This document shows positions 51,284 through 61,124 of a stretch of DNA of 64,000 bases, one piece after another. The notes under the pieces were generated by a model. It did no database searches. It had not been told where the DNA came from and saw only the letters and a program-made list of their open reading frames with translations. Positions within the stretch are counted from its first letter, which is position 1. Every line of letters starts with the position of its first letter. The stretch lies in the NCBI GenBank assembly GCA_946565805.1, contig CAMNWO010000006.1:1-64000 (forward strand), written 5' to 3'. The stretch comes from an uncultured Clostridium sp. GTDB taxonomy: Bacteria; Bacillota; Clostridia; TANB77; CAG-508. The position numbers and the translations under genes are program-made.

Positions 51284-52014
51284 ATGGCAAATGTAAAAAT
51301 AAATGGAATCGTATTAGCAGAAAGTAATATGGGAGATTTTGATAAAATGCTGACAGTATTAACGCCGAATGTACGGTAAGATTTCGTGTGTAGCCAAAGG
51401 AGCCAGAAGACCGAAAAGTGCGCTTTTGGCAGGCACGCAAATGTTTTGTTTTGGGGAATATTTAGTATTTAAAGGAACACGGAACTTACCATATTAATTC
51501 GGTTGAACCAATTGAAGTATTTTACAATCTTAGAATTGATTTAGATAAATTAAAATATGCAGTACATATTAATAAAATTGTGCAAGATGTAACACATGAA
51601 AATCAAAATTGTTATAGAATTTTGCAATTATTATTGAATACGCTTTATACCATATCAGAAACTGACAAAAATTTAGATATGGTATTAGGTGTGTTTAAAT
51701 TACGCTTACTATGTATTTTAGGTTTTACACCACAAGTGATGGAATGTGTAAATTGTAAAAACAAAGACAATATTACGTACTTTAGTATGAAAGATAATGG
51801 ATTAAAGTGCAAAATATGTGGAAACCAAGACACTAGTACAATTGGAATTAGCGAAAGTACATTAAACGCAATTAAATATACAGTGACAGCACCAGCTAAG
51901 AAATTGTATTCGTTTAATTTAAAAGAGGAAGCGTTAGAGGAATTTAAGTTAGTAACTAAATTGTATTTTAATGAGAAACTGGAGAAAGATTATAAATTAG
52001 AGGAGTTATTTTAG
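51284..52014 (+). CDS. recO: DNA repair protein RecO, with two +1 skip sites
   Basis: Skipping C51374 and C51480 gives 242 residues. The first fragment is the start of the N-terminal OB fold ([20 protein letters not shown]). Between the sites lies [19 protein letters not shown], the strongly conserved RecO basic segment. After the second comes [13 protein letters not shown], then the helical domain and a zinc site (CVNCKNK...CKICG). RecO loads RecA with RecR and anneals SSB-coated DNA. Without skipping only 31 residues are made. AAAAAGGATAGCAAAA precedes ATG 51284; the era-yqzL-recO order is conserved. Confidence 0.95.
51374..51377 (+). other. CGG +1 skip site 1 in recO (GTA c GGT)
   Basis: Codon 31 is CGG directly followed by TAA in the zero frame (CGG TAA). 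Omission of C51374 gives Gly-Lys-Ile-Ser and the conserved AKGARRPKS. Confidence 0.92.
51480..51483 (+). other. CGG +1 skip site 2 in recO (ACA c GGA)
   Basis: Omission of C51480 gives Thr-Gly-Thr-Tyr-His-Ile-Asn and the rest of RecO in frame. Confidence 0.92.
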
Positions 52015-52070
52015 AAATTGTGTGAACGAATCTTAAAGCAAGAGATTTACACAATTTCTATTTATTTTTT
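52013..52070 (+). terminator. Terminator after recO
   Basis: AGAAATTGTGT/ACACAATTTCT stem then TTTATTTTTT. Confidence 0.8.
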
Positions 52071-52142
52071 CTATATGCTATCAAAAAATAGCTAATATAA
52101 AGAAGAAATCAATTAATTACTAATAGCAACTCAACAAAGGTG

Positions 52143-52171
52143 TTGACAAGAAAAAAATTAATGTATATAAT
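52143..52171 (+). promoter_or_regulatory. Promoter of hpf
   Basis: TTGACA (52143-52148), 17 bases, TATAAT (52166-52171). Confidence 0.88.
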
Positions 52172-52202
52172 GAAATCATAAAAGAAGAAGGGAGCGATTT
52201 TT

Positions 52203-52730
52203 ATGAAAATAAAAATAACAGGAAAGGAACTAAAGATAACAGAAGCAATTAATGATTATGTAGAAAGAAAAATGGAAAGAATTGATAAATATTTTGAAGA
52301 AGCAGAAGCTGAAGTTACTTTAAAAACCGAAAAAAACGAACAAATTGCAGAAATCTATGTAACAGCTAATGGAGAAAAATACAGAGCAGTAACAGAAGAC
52401 AAAGACATGTATGCATCTATCGATAAAGATATCGATATCTTAGAAGGACAAATCAGAAAAGCAAAAACAAAAAGAGAAAAAATGATGAAAGATGCATCCT
52501 TAAAAACAATGGAAACAGTAATGGACCCAGTAGCTGAAATAGCAGATCAAATTGTAAAAACATCATACTATGAAATTAAACCAATGCTACCAGAAGATGC
52601 AGTTTTAAAATTAAAAGAAAAACCAAGTCACAATTTCTTGGTATTCATCAATGTAGAAACAGGTAAAGTAAATGCAATCCATAAATTAAAAGATGGAAAA
52701 AATTATGGTTTAGTAGAACCAGAAGCATAA
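52203..52730 (+). CDS. hpf: Ribosome hibernation promoting factor (long form)
   Basis: The 175-residue protein has an N-terminal S30AE domain (MKIKITGKELKITEAINDYV ... IDILEGQIRKAK) and a C-terminal dimerisation domain (VRTSYYEIKPMLPEDA-like: IVKTSYYEIKPMLPEDAVLK, then HNFLVFINVETGKVNAIH). Long HPF forms 100S ribosome dimers in stationary phase. Its own strong promoter and terminator bracket it. GAAGGGAGCGATTTTT precedes the ATG. Confidence 0.95.
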   Translation: MKIKITGKELKITEAINDYVERKMERIDKYFEEAEAEVTLKTEKNEQIAEIYVTANGEKYRAVTEDKDMYASIDKDIDILEGQIRKAKTKREKMMKDASLKTMETVMDPVAEIADQIVKTSYYEIKPMLPEDAVLKLKEKPSHNFLVFINVETGKVNAIHKLKDGKNYGLVEPEA

Positions 52731-52742
52731 ATAAAATAAAAG

Positions 52743-52771
52743 AAAGGCAGGAAATCAAATCCTGCCTTTAT
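52743..52771 (+). terminator. Terminator of hpf
   Basis: AAAGGCAGGA/TCCTGCCTTT stem with a short T tail. Confidence 0.85.
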
Positions 52772-52836
52772 GTATTTTAAAATAAAATAAATAAAAACAA
52801 AATTTAACTTCCTACCAAGGACTATTTGAAATAAAA

Positions 52837-53034
52837 CTATTTCATTTGTTGTTCAGCTTGTTGGATCATTTTTCTAACCATGTTACCACCGATTCTACCA
52901 GCGTCTTTAGCTGATATATCTCCGTTGTATCCATCTTTTAAGTTAACACCAACTTCACTAGCTACTTCATATTTGAATTTGTCTAAAGCAGACATAGCTT
53001 CTGGAACTAATTTTTTGTTTGAATTGTTTGCCAT
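52837..53034 (-). CDS. Alpha/beta-type small acid-soluble spore protein
   Basis: From ATG 53034 (AGGAGGTGAAAAAACA upstream) the protein has 65 residues. It carries the two SASP blocks: KFKYEVASEVGV, including the GPR protease cleavage context (E-[IV]-A-S-E), and DAGRIGGNMVRKMI. These proteins coat and protect DNA in the forespore and are degraded in germination. They are normally expressed from a sigma-G promoter, which I did not define. Strong evidence that the organism sporulates. Confidence 0.93.
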   Translation of the reverse strand: MANNSNKKLVPEAMSALDKFKYEVASEVGVNLKDGYNGDISAKDAGRIGGNMVRKMIQQAEQQMK

Positions 53035-53206
53035 TGTTTTTTCACCTCCTGTAATATTACATATAGAAAAAACCTTTGCTTTTTCTAATACTAGAATGTG
53101 CAGAAAAGAGCAAAAATAAACAAGCAATTTTTTCCAAAATTATTTCTTGAAAAATCAAAAAAATAAAGTTATAATAAAAAAGCAAAAAAAGTAAGGAGTG
53201 AAAAAT

Positions 53207-54076
53207 ATGTATCAATTAGTAGCTATAGATTTAGATGGTACAATGTTAAATCCATATGGAATCGTAACAGAAAATACAAAAAGAGTCATTCAAGAAACTA
53301 TACAAAAAGGGACAGAAGTAATTATTGCATCAGGAAGACCAATTGACTCCATTAAAACCATAGCCAAAGAAATTGGAAGTGAAAAATATTTTATAGCAGG
53401 AAATGGAGCTCTTATTTATGATATCCAAAAAGAAGAAATTATATATGATAAATTCTTGCCAAAGCAAAAAGTGTTAGAAATTATTAAAATATGTGAAGAA
53501 AATAGTATTTCTTATAATGTTTACACAGACCAGACTATTTTAGCAACTGCATTAAAATATAATGTTTTATATTATCAAAAAGAAAACTTGAAAAAAGAAG
53601 AAAGTAAACAAACTAAAATTAGTATAGTCGAAAATATGTATGAATATGTAAAGTATAAAAAAGAAGAAAAATTTTTAAAGATGACAATTTGTGATGAAAA
53701 TAAAAATGTATTTCAATCGATTATAAGAAAATTAAGAAAAGTAGAGGGAATTGAAGTGTTAGATGTTTCCCATATGTCTAGAAAGACCATTAGGCAGGGA
53801 ACAGAAGAAATTACAGTGGAATATTACTATACAGAAATAACCGTACAAAATGTGGATAAATGGGGGGCTTTAGAATATTTAATAGAAAAACTAGACATTT
53901 CAAAAGAAGAAGTGATTGCAATTGGAGATAATGTAAATGACAAAAAAATGATACAAGAAGCGGGATTAGGTATAGCAATGGCAGGAAGTACGCCAGAAAT
54001 AACCAGAATTGCTGATTATATAACAACATCTAATAAAGAAGATGGGGTAGCAAAAGCATTAGAAAAATTTTGCTAA
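53207..54076 (+). CDS. Cof-type HAD family phosphatase
   Basis: The 289-residue protein has motif I DLDGTMLN (residues about 9-16), motif II ASGRP, a C2B cap, a lysine in the middle, and motif IV IGDNVNDKKMIQEAGLGIAMAGS. This is the Cof/YwpJ class of sugar-phosphate or cofactor phosphatases; the substrate is unknown. ATG 53207 follows AAGGAGTGAAAAAT; a GTG nine bases upstream is in frame but overlaps the Shine-Dalgarno. Stands alone. Confidence 0.92.
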   Translation: MYQLVAIDLDGTMLNPYGIVTENTKRVIQETIQKGTEVIIASGRPIDSIKTIAKEIGSEKYFIAGNGALIYDIQKEEIIYDKFLPKQKVLEIIKICEENSISYNVYTDQTILATALKYNVLYYQKENLKKEESKQTKISIVENMYEYVKYKKEEKFLKMTICDENKNVFQSIIRKLRKVEGIEVLDVSHMSRKTIRQGTEEITVEYYYTEITVQNVDKWGALEYLIEKLDISKEEVIAIGDNVNDKKMIQEAGLGIAMAGSTPEITRIADYITTSNKEDGVAKALEKFC

Positions 54077-54182
54077 CTAAAAGAAATACAAGTAAAAAAA
54101 TATAGAAACTTTTTTATAAAAAGAATAAATATTACAGGAATGTTACAACAATATTAACTTTTAGTAACAAAAAGTAAATTCA

Positions 54183-54211
54183 TTGATTTTGAAGTATATT
54201 TGCGTTAAAAT
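54183..54211 (+). promoter_or_regulatory. Promoter of the Tad-like locus
   Basis: TTGATT (54183-54188), 17 bases, TAAAAT (54206-54211). The rest of the gap 54077-54272 is AT-rich with no other signal. Confidence 0.6.
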
Positions 54212-54272
54212 AAAATAGATGGATATTTTGTAAAAAAATATAGAAAAAATAAAATAAAGGGAGGAATTTGTC

Positions 54273-55367
54273 ATGGCAACAAATCCAATGCAAAGAAAAG
54301 CAAGAAATTCATTTATATTAGGTATGTTATTAATGTTAGTAATCTGTGGAGTGATTATAGCATTATTATTCATGCAATTAATCAATAAAACCAAAAAGGA
54401 ACAAGAAGAGAAAAAAGCAACTGTAAATGCCTATGTTCTAAGTCAAGATGTTAGCTCAGGGCAAGTAATTACAACAGATATGTTAAAAAAACAACCAGTG
54501 AATAAAAGCTTAGTACCAAGTAATGCAACCAGTGATATTACTATTATTGAAAACTATGCGTTACAAGATAAAGAAGGAAACGAAATTTATACTAAAAACG
54601 ATAATAACACACCAAAATTATATATAAAAAAAGATAATAGAGAATACGAACTACAAAAAGAAGAAGAAACAGACAACTATTATATCAACAAAAGTAGTGA
54701 TAAAGAATATATTGAGTTAAACAGTGTACCATTAGTTGCAAAAGTAAATATGAAGAAAAATACGTTAATTACAACAGACCTATTAAGCAAGAGTGACAAT
54801 ATTGTGCAAAAAGACGTAAGAAAGCAAGAATATAACATGTTGGTATTGCCAATGGACTTAGTAACAGGAGACTACATTGATGTTAGAATTATGTTGCCAT
54901 CAGGACAAGACTATATTGTTGTTAGCAAAAAAGAAGTAAGCATTCCTCAAATTAGTGGAATTGATTCAGAAGATACGATTTGGCTTAACTTAACAGAAGA
55001 TGAAATTTTACATATGAGTTGTGCTATTATTGAAGCTTATCAAATTAGAGGTTCTAAAATTTATGTGACAAAATATACAGAAGCTGGTATGCAAGAAGCT
55101 GCAACACCAACATATCCTCTAAATGAAAGCACATTAACCTTGCTAAGAAGCAATGACAATATATTAGAAAAGGCAAAAAATGACATTGCACAAAGATATG
55201 GAAGAAATAATGGTGTAGAATTAAGAAACAACTATATCAATAGTGCAATTAACAGCCAAGGAGAACAAGCACAAAGTAATTTAGAAACCAACATGCAAGA
55301 AAGTACAACCAATTCTAAAAACGCAAGAAAAGAATACTTAGATTCTCTAGCAGGAGTAGTACAATAA
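54273..55367 (+). CDS. SAF-domain (CpaB/RcpC-like) pilus assembly protein
   Basis: The 364-residue protein has one N-terminal membrane helix (about 14-36) and a SAF-type region (AYVLSQDVSSGQVITTDMLKK ... VAKVNMKKNTLITTDLL). A CpaB-like segment follows (LVTGDYIDVRIMLPSGQDYIVVSKKEV). In Tad systems CpaB/RcpC links the inner machinery to the wall or outer parts of the channel. It opens a cluster with ATPases and a TadB/C protein, so that role is inferred. GGGAGGAATTTGTC precedes the ATG. Confidence 0.82.
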   Translation: MATNPMQRKARNSFILGMLLMLVICGVIIALLFMQLINKTKKEQEEKKATVNAYVLSQDVSSGQVITTDMLKKQPVNKSLVPSNATSDITIIENYALQDKEGNEIYTKNDNNTPKLYIKKDNREYELQKEEETDNYYINKSSDKEYIELNSVPLVAKVNMKKNTLITTDLLSKSDNIVQKDVRKQEYNMLVLPMDLVTGDYIDVRIMLPSGQDYIVVSKKEVSIPQISGIDSEDTIWLNLTEDEILHMSCAIIEAYQIRGSKIYVTKYTEAGMQEAATPTYPLNESTLTLLRSNDNILEKAKNDIAQRYGRNNGVELRNNYINSAINSQGEQAQSNLETNMQESTTNSKNARKEYLDSLAGVVQ

Positions 55368-55389
55368 AAGAAAAAGGAGAGAAATACAC

Positions 55390-56088
55390 ATGAAGAAAAT
55401 AGGGTTTATAGGAGCCTATGATAAAACAGATTTAATTGTATATTTAGCAAAAATATTAACAGTACTAAAACATAAGGTATTAGTGGTGGACGCAACAATA
55501 AATCAAAAAGCAAGATATATAGTGCCAGCCATAAACCCTACTACTTGCTATGTGACAGATTTTGAAGATATTGACATAGCAGTAGGATTTTCCAATGTAG
55601 AAGATATCAAAAGATATTTAGGATTAGCAGATGAACAAGAAATGGAATATGATATCATTTTGGTTGATACAGACAATACACAAGGCTTTCAAAACTTTGA
55701 ATTAGAAACAGCTCAAAAAAATTATTTTGTAACATCTTTTGACAACTATTCTTTGAAAAAAGGGTTGGAAGTTTTAGTAGGGGCACCAAAAGTAGTTAAT
55801 TTAACAAAAGTTCTATTTTCAAAAGAAATGCTAAAGGAAGAAGATGATTACTTAAATTTTCTTTCTTTAGGTTATAAAGTCATCTGGAATGAGTACAGAA
55901 TTTACTTTCCAATTGAAAATGGAGATTTGAGTGTTATTTATGAAAATCAAAGAGTAGCAAAAATAAAATTAAAAAAATTAAGCATTCAATATAAAGATGG
56001 ACTTGCTTATTTGGCAGAAGAAATATTGGGTGATGTAAGTGAATCTAACATAAGAAAAGCGATTAAGTATATAGAAAAAGGAGTATAA
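55390..56088 (+). CDS. ParA/CpaE-like protein with degenerate P-loop
   Basis: The 232-residue protein has the fold order of MinD/ParA proteins: an N-terminal beta strand and loop (KKIGFIGAYDKTDLIVYLAK), VLVVDATIN, and a Walker B-like IILVDTDN. The loop GAYDKTD lacks the canonical GKT/S, so ATP hydrolysis is doubtful. It is followed after 2 bases by a partner with a better P-loop, suggesting a hetero-pair that localises the pilus machine like CpaE/TadZ. Function inferred from context. Confidence 0.65.
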   Translation: MKKIGFIGAYDKTDLIVYLAKILTVLKHKVLVVDATINQKARYIVPAINPTTCYVTDFEDIDIAVGFSNVEDIKRYLGLADEQEMEYDIILVDTDNTQGFQNFELETAQKNYFVTSFDNYSLKKGLEVLVGAPKVVNLTKVLFSKEMLKEEDDYLNFLSLGYKVIWNEYRIYFPIENGDLSVIYENQRVAKIKLKKLSIQYKDGLAYLAEEILGDVSESNIRKAIKYIEKGV

Positions 56089-56090
56089 AA

Positions 56091-56924
56091 ATGTCAATTG
56101 TAACTTTTTGGAATAATGGAACAGAACAAACCGGAAAAACATTATCTTTAGCAGCGATTTGTACGCATTTAGCAATTGAACATAATTATAGAATATTAGT
56201 TGTTTCAACTGGATATCAAGATGAAAACTTAGACAACTGTTTTTGGGAACAAAAAAAGAAAGCAAAAAAGAATTTAGGATTGTTTGGACCAAATACAAAT
56301 GTAGCAATGCAAGAAGGAATAGCTGGCTTGACGAGAATGATGAAAAGTAACAAAATGTCTCCAGAACATATTACAAATTATACGAAAATTATATTTAAAG
56401 ATCGATTAGAAATATTACCAACCTTTAAAGGAGACAAAAACGAGTACAATGACATCAGAAGATATTATCCAGATATCATTAGTTTAGCGAATAATTATTA
56501 TGATTTGGTATTTGTAGATTTGGACAAACAAGTGCAAGATGATATTGCAGAAAACATTATGAATAATTCTAATTTAATAGTAGTGAACTTAAGCCAAAGA
56601 CTAACAAGTATCAATCATTTTATGGAATTAAGGGAAGAAAAACCAATTCTAAACACGAAGAAAACATTATTACTAATAGGAAGATACGATAAATTTTCAA
56701 AATACAATATTAAAAATATTTCAAGATATTTAGGTGAAAAAAATAAAGTATCAACCATTCCATATAATACATTGTTTTTTGAAGCATGTGAAGAAGCTAG
56801 AGTACCAGACTTATTTTTAAGTCTTAGAAAAGCAACAGGAGAAGATGATAGAAATGGGTTCTTTTTAACAGAAGTAAAAAGAACGGTAGATAATATCATA
56901 TATCGATTAGAAGATTTACGATAA
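56091..56924 (+). CDS. MinD/CpaE-like ATPase
   Basis: The 277-residue protein has a P-loop WNNGTEQTGKTLS (residues about 7-19), RILVVSTGYQ, and a Walker B YYDLVFVDLD. The rest resembles the ParA/MinD family. In Tad loci such proteins (TadZ/CpaE) place the assembly site at the membrane. Here it lies directly between its degenerate paralogue and the TadA-like ATPase. No membrane helix. Confidence 0.75.
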   Translation: MSIVTFWNNGTEQTGKTLSLAAICTHLAIEHNYRILVVSTGYQDENLDNCFWEQKKKAKKNLGLFGPNTNVAMQEGIAGLTRMMKSNKMSPEHITNYTKIIFKDRLEILPTFKGDKNEYNDIRRYYPDIISLANNYYDLVFVDLDKQVQDDIAENIMNNSNLIVVNLSQRLTSINHFMELREEKPILNTKKTLLLIGRYDKFSKYNIKNISRYLGEKNKVSTIPYNTLFFEACEEARVPDLFLSLRKATGEDDRNGFFLTEVKRTVDNIIYRLEDLR

Positions 56925-56947
56925 ATAGACAAAGGAGGGAAAACCAA

Positions 56948-58921
56948 ATGACCATAACAAATATCATACTAATCATAGTAGTATTAGGCATTGCAGGTTA
57001 TGCGATTTTCTATAGTATTAAGAAAAAGCAAAATGCAGAAGTAGAAGTACAAGTAGATGTAGATGATAAAACTTATACCATTGAAAAAATGATAGAGTTT
57101 GTAAAAAGAAGACTAGATGAGATTACCAAAATTAACTTGTATGATATTGGACTTTCAGAAGAAGAATTGAAAAGAAGAAAAAATAAAAAGTATGAATTAA
57201 AAAAGGCTTTAAAAGGTTGTACCTATGGTGATGTAAATGATAAAAAATATGTCAAAGAATTGATTTTCGATTTATTAGAAAAAGAATATGGTGTAACAGA
57301 AAGCAATATATCAAAAGCTATTTCATTTGATATTCCTTCTCTTTTAACAGCACAAGATAAATTCGATATATTAATTTATAGTTATAAAAAAGAATTTGGG
57401 TATGAAGCTTTAACAGAACTAATTAAAAAGTACAATTTGGCTACTTTAAAATACGTGGAAGGAGAAACAAAACCTTCTTATGTTATAACCAGTAAAGAAA
57501 TAGAAGATATTTATGAAAAAGAAAATATTGTCTTAAGCTTTGCTGATAAATTAGGTGTGGTAGTACAAAGAATTTATCAACATTATAAAGGATATAGCAG
57601 TATTGACGAAGTAAGAGATATGAATATAGATGGTGTATCTGGTGGTGTATCTGGTCTTCCAGAAAGCTTTTTAAGCCAAGTAGCACAATCTGACAGTGAT
57701 TATTTAGACCAAGTATCAGAACACAAAGTGCCAAGAGCATGTGATAGTATCTGGATTTTTTTCCAAGGTAAGTCAATTCGTTTGGAATTCTTATCTTTTG
57801 GAACAGAAGCAGAACTAAAAAGAGTATGTCAAAATATTTATAAATATAACAACCCAGGACAATTATCAGACACAAATGGTTATAAAATCAATGAAATGAA
57901 AGATGGTTCTCGTGTTGTTGTTGTAAGACCAAGTTTCTCTGAAACATGGGCATTCTTCGTAAGAAAGTTTGACGTAAAACGTTCTACCTTAGAGCAATGG
58001 TTCAAAGGTGAACCAGGATGTGATGAATCCATTGAACTATTAAAATATTTAGTAAAGGGAGCTAGAATTATTTCTATTACAGGTGAGCAAGGTTGTGGTA
58101 AAACAACAATGCTTATGGGAATGATAGAGAATATATATGAAACCATGAACATTCGTGTTCAAGAAACAGCATTCGAGCTTCACTTAAGAAAAATTTATCC
58201 AACCAGAAATATCTTAACTTTTAGAGAAACAGAAACCATTTCAGGACAAGAAGGTTTGGACGTTCAAAAGAAAACTGACGGTTCTGTAAATATCATTGGT
58301 GAGGTTGCAACAGACCCTGTAGCATCTTGGATGATACAAGCAGCCCAAGTTGCTTCTAAGTTTACTTTATTTACACACCACGCAAAAACATTTCCAAACT
58401 TAGTAACAGCACTTCGTAACTCAATGTTAAGAGCTGGTGTTTTCAAAAACGAAAAAACAGCAGAAGAACAAGTTGTACAAGTATTAAACTTTGATATTCA
58501 CTTAACCAAAGACTTTAAAGGAAAAAGATATGTAGAAAGAATTACAGAATGTATTCCAATTGAAGAAAAAAATGAATATACATTTGACCATAGAAATCAA
58601 AAAACGTTAGAAGGAAAATTCGACAAATTCTTTGATAATGCAACACGTTATTTTGAGAAAATTACAGATAGACAATTATATGCTTACAGAAATATTTTAG
58701 AATATGTAGATGGTGAATATATCGTAACTAACCCAATTTCAGAAAATAACTTGAGAGAAATGAGAGTTAATATGGATGAAACAGATTTAGAGAAATTTGA
58801 TAAATTTGTGGAAAGACATTGGGGAAATAGAGCAAAACAAACTATTTCAGTTAGTAGTGAACCAGTAGAAGAAAAACCAAAAAGACGTGGAAGAAAACCA
58901 AAAGCAGCCACAGAGATTTAA
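56948..58921 (+). CDS. Type II/IV secretion system ATPase, CpaF/TadA-like
   Basis: The 657-residue protein has an N-terminal membrane helix (about 4-22), unusual for TadA. Then come an all-helical region, the N2 domain (EFLSFGTEAELKRVCQNI), a Walker A ITGEQGCGKTTM near 379, an Asp/Glu box and a His box (LFTHHAKTFPNLVTALRNS), ending in a basic tail RRGRKPKAA. Such hexameric ATPases power assembly or secretion of Tad/Flp pili. GGAGGGAAAACCAA precedes the ATG. Confidence 0.85.
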   Translation: MTITNIILIIVVLGIAGYAIFYSIKKKQNAEVEVQVDVDDKTYTIEKMIEFVKRRLDEITKINLYDIGLSEEELKRRKNKKYELKKALKGCTYGDVNDKKYVKELIFDLLEKEYGVTESNISKAISFDIPSLLTAQDKFDILIYSYKKEFGYEALTELIKKYNLATLKYVEGETKPSYVITSKEIEDIYEKENIVLSFADKLGVVVQRIYQHYKGYSSIDEVRDMNIDGVSGGVSGLPESFLSQVAQSDSDYLDQVSEHKVPRACDSIWIFFQGKSIRLEFLSFGTEAELKRVCQNIYKYNNPGQLSDTNGYKINEMKDGSRVVVVRPSFSETWAFFVRKFDVKRSTLEQWFKGEPGCDESIELLKYLVKGARIISITGEQGCGKTTMLMGMIENIYETMNIRVQETAFELHLRKIYPTRNILTFRETETISGQEGLDVQKKTDGSVNIIGEVATDPVASWMIQAAQVASKFTLFTHHAKTFPNLVTALRNSMLRAGVFKNEKTAEEQVVQVLNFDIHLTKDFKGKRYVERITECIPIEEKNEYTFDHRNQKTLEGKFDKFFDNATRYFEKITDRQLYAYRNILEYVDGEYIVTNPISENNLREMRVNMDETDLEKFDKFVERHWGNRAKQTISVSSEPVEEKPKRRGRKPKAATEI

Positions 58922-59034
58922 AAAATAGGAAATAGTAATTCACAAGGGGAGGGGAAATATCTTATCTGAAGTAGGCAAGACCCAAGGGAAAGATGTGTCC
59001 CCTGACAATAGAAAAAAGAGAGGTGAGGTAAAAC
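58922..59034 (+). other. Spacer between TadA and TadB/C genes
   Basis: 113 bases with a possible stem (AGGGGA near 58946 with TCCCCT near 59014) and the GAGAGGTGAGGTAAAAC ribosome binding site of the next GTG start. No known riboswitch class is recognised. Confidence 0.35.
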
Positions 59035-61116
59035 GTGACTGACCAATTAATGTTTATGATAATGGGTGGAGCAGCAGGATTATTTGTAATTGTAATACTA
59101 GCATATTTTATGCTATCTAAAAAAATGCAAAAGTCAGAATATAAGAAAATTCAACAATTACAACAAGGAACCAAAGAAAACAAATTCTCAACAGAAGTGC
59201 TATTCCAAAAACTATATTTAACTTACATAAAAATACCATTTATCAAAAGATATACCTTAAAAATAAGAAGAAGATTAGAAATTGTTAACATAGATGATGA
59301 ATATAATACAAGAAAAGGAACCGCAAAAATATTAACTAAAGCATTAGTTGTACTAATACCATTAATTGTTATGACAATCGTTCTTACCAAATCCAACTAT
59401 CTGTTAATGTTCATTTTATTGATATTTGAAATTTTTATGATAGATACCTTTATTGATGGTTCTGTCGATAAGATTGATGATAAAATTCTAAAAGAACAAA
59501 TTGACTTTTTCTCAGAAATTAGACATGCTTATCACGAATATAACATGGTAGAAGAAGCAATTTACCAAGTATCACAAGATGATGAGATGAGTGTATCAAT
59601 GCAGGGAGAAAAAATATATGAAATTCTAATTTCAAATGACCCAGAAACAGAATTAGAAAAGTATTATGACATTGCACCCAATAGTTTCTTAAAAGAATTT
59701 GCAGGTCTTTCTTATTTAACCAAAGAATTTGGTGACAGAAAAGTAGATGGAGCCTCTTTATACTTGAAAAATGTAAATAATATAACACAAGAAATGCAAT
59801 TAGAAATCTTAAAAAGAGATAAGTTAAACTATGTATTTCAAAGTTTGTCTCTTATTTCTATTGCACCAGTATTGTTATTAGAGCCACTAAAAACATGGGC
59901 CATTAACAATTTCTCTTTCACAGCAAGCTGGTACCAAGGAAAACCAGGAACAATTGTACAAATTTTAATTTTAATATTAACATTTGCTTCGTACATATTA
60001 GTTAGAAAATTAAAAGACAATGGTTCAACTGGAATGAACACCAAAAACACAGAAAACCCATGGCAGGCAAAACTATACAAAAAGAAACCAATCAAAAAAG
60101 TAGTAGATTTGTTTATTCCAAAGAAGGGATCTAAAGAATATAGAAAAGTACAAAAATATTTAAAAGATTCAGCTTCTCATTTAAAAATGGAATGGCTTTA
60201 TATGAATCGAATTGCTATGGCGATTGTAACTTGCATTGTTTCGATTATACTGTTTACGCAATTACATGTTATTGCTGTTAACTATATTTATACAGAGCCG
60301 ACAACCGATTATGACATCATGGGAGGTTTGTCAGAAAAAGATAAGAAAAAAGCAATGGAAGTAACTGAGCAAGACAACAAGATATTAGACCAATTCCGAG
60401 GAAAAACAAAACAACAAAGAACAACTGCACAAATAAAAATGGCAGTACAAAGATTAAAATATTATGAAGAAGCAACCGATGAAGAAATTGATACCGTAGT
60501 AAAAAGAATAGAAGGAAAGTTAGATGTTATCAATAGTGAATATATGCAATGGTTTGAATTATTACTTGCTTTTGTATTTGCTATCGTAGCCTATATGGCT
60601 CCAATCTGGTTACTAATTTTCCAAGTAAAGATGAGACAATTAGAGATGGAAGACGAGGTAATGCAATTCCAGACAATTATACTAATGCTTATGAGAATTG
60701 AAAGAGTGAATGTTGAAATCATATTAGAATGGTTGGAAAGATATTCTAGTATTTTCCGTGCACCAATTACCAAATGTGTAAATAACTATGAAGCTGGTCC
60801 ATGGGAAGCATTAGAAGCAATGAAAGAAGAAGTAAGTTATATCCAATTTATTCGAATTATAGAAAGCTTACAAGCAGCAGTTGAAAAAATTCCAATCCGC
60901 GATGCCTTTGATGAATTAGACTCAGAAAGGGATTATTACCAAGAAAAAAGAAAAGAATCCAATGACCGATTAATTAAAAGAAAAGGAATGATTGGAAAAG
61001 GAATTGGATTTGTGCCTATGATTACCATGTTTGTTTTATATTTGATTGTACCATTAGTATTTATTGGTCTAACAAGTATGGGAACTTCATTTAACTCAAT
61101 CTCTGCCATGAAATAG
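59035..61116 (+). CDS. TadB/TadC-like (T2SSF) membrane platform protein
   Basis: The 693-residue protein has helices near 8-28, 105-145 (two), 275-330 (two) and, in the second half, near 390-415, 505-535 and 665-688, with T2SSF-like cytoplasmic segments between. It is about twice the size of a single TadB or TadC, so it may be a fusion of both. It would form the inner-membrane platform moved by the TadA-type ATPase. It starts with GTG after GAGGTGAGGTAAAAC. Followed after 8 bases by the pilin-like array. Confidence 0.78.
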   Translation: MTDQLMFMIMGGAAGLFVIVILAYFMLSKKMQKSEYKKIQQLQQGTKENKFSTEVLFQKLYLTYIKIPFIKRYTLKIRRRLEIVNIDDEYNTRKGTAKILTKALVVLIPLIVMTIVLTKSNYLLMFILLIFEIFMIDTFIDGSVDKIDDKILKEQIDFFSEIRHAYHEYNMVEEAIYQVSQDDEMSVSMQGEKIYEILISNDPETELEKYYDIAPNSFLKEFAGLSYLTKEFGDRKVDGASLYLKNVNNITQEMQLEILKRDKLNYVFQSLSLISIAPVLLLEPLKTWAINNFSFTASWYQGKPGTIVQILILILTFASYILVRKLKDNGSTGMNTKNTENPWQAKLYKKKPIKKVVDLFIPKKGSKEYRKVQKYLKDSASHLKMEWLYMNRIAMAIVTCIVSIILFTQLHVIAVNYIYTEPTTDYDIMGGLSEKDKKKAMEVTEQDNKILDQFRGKTKQQRTTAQIKMAVQRLKYYEEATDEEIDTVVKRIEGKLDVINSEYMQWFELLLAFVFAIVAYMAPIWLLIFQVKMRQLEMEDEVMQFQTIILMLMRIERVNVEIILEWLERYSSIFRAPITKCVNNYEAGPWEALEAMKEEVSYIQFIRIIESLQAAVEKIPIRDAFDELDSERDYYQEKRKESNDRLIKRKGMIGKGIGFVPMITMFVLYLIVPLVFIGLTSMGTSFNSISAMK

Positions 61117-61124
61117 GAGGAAAT

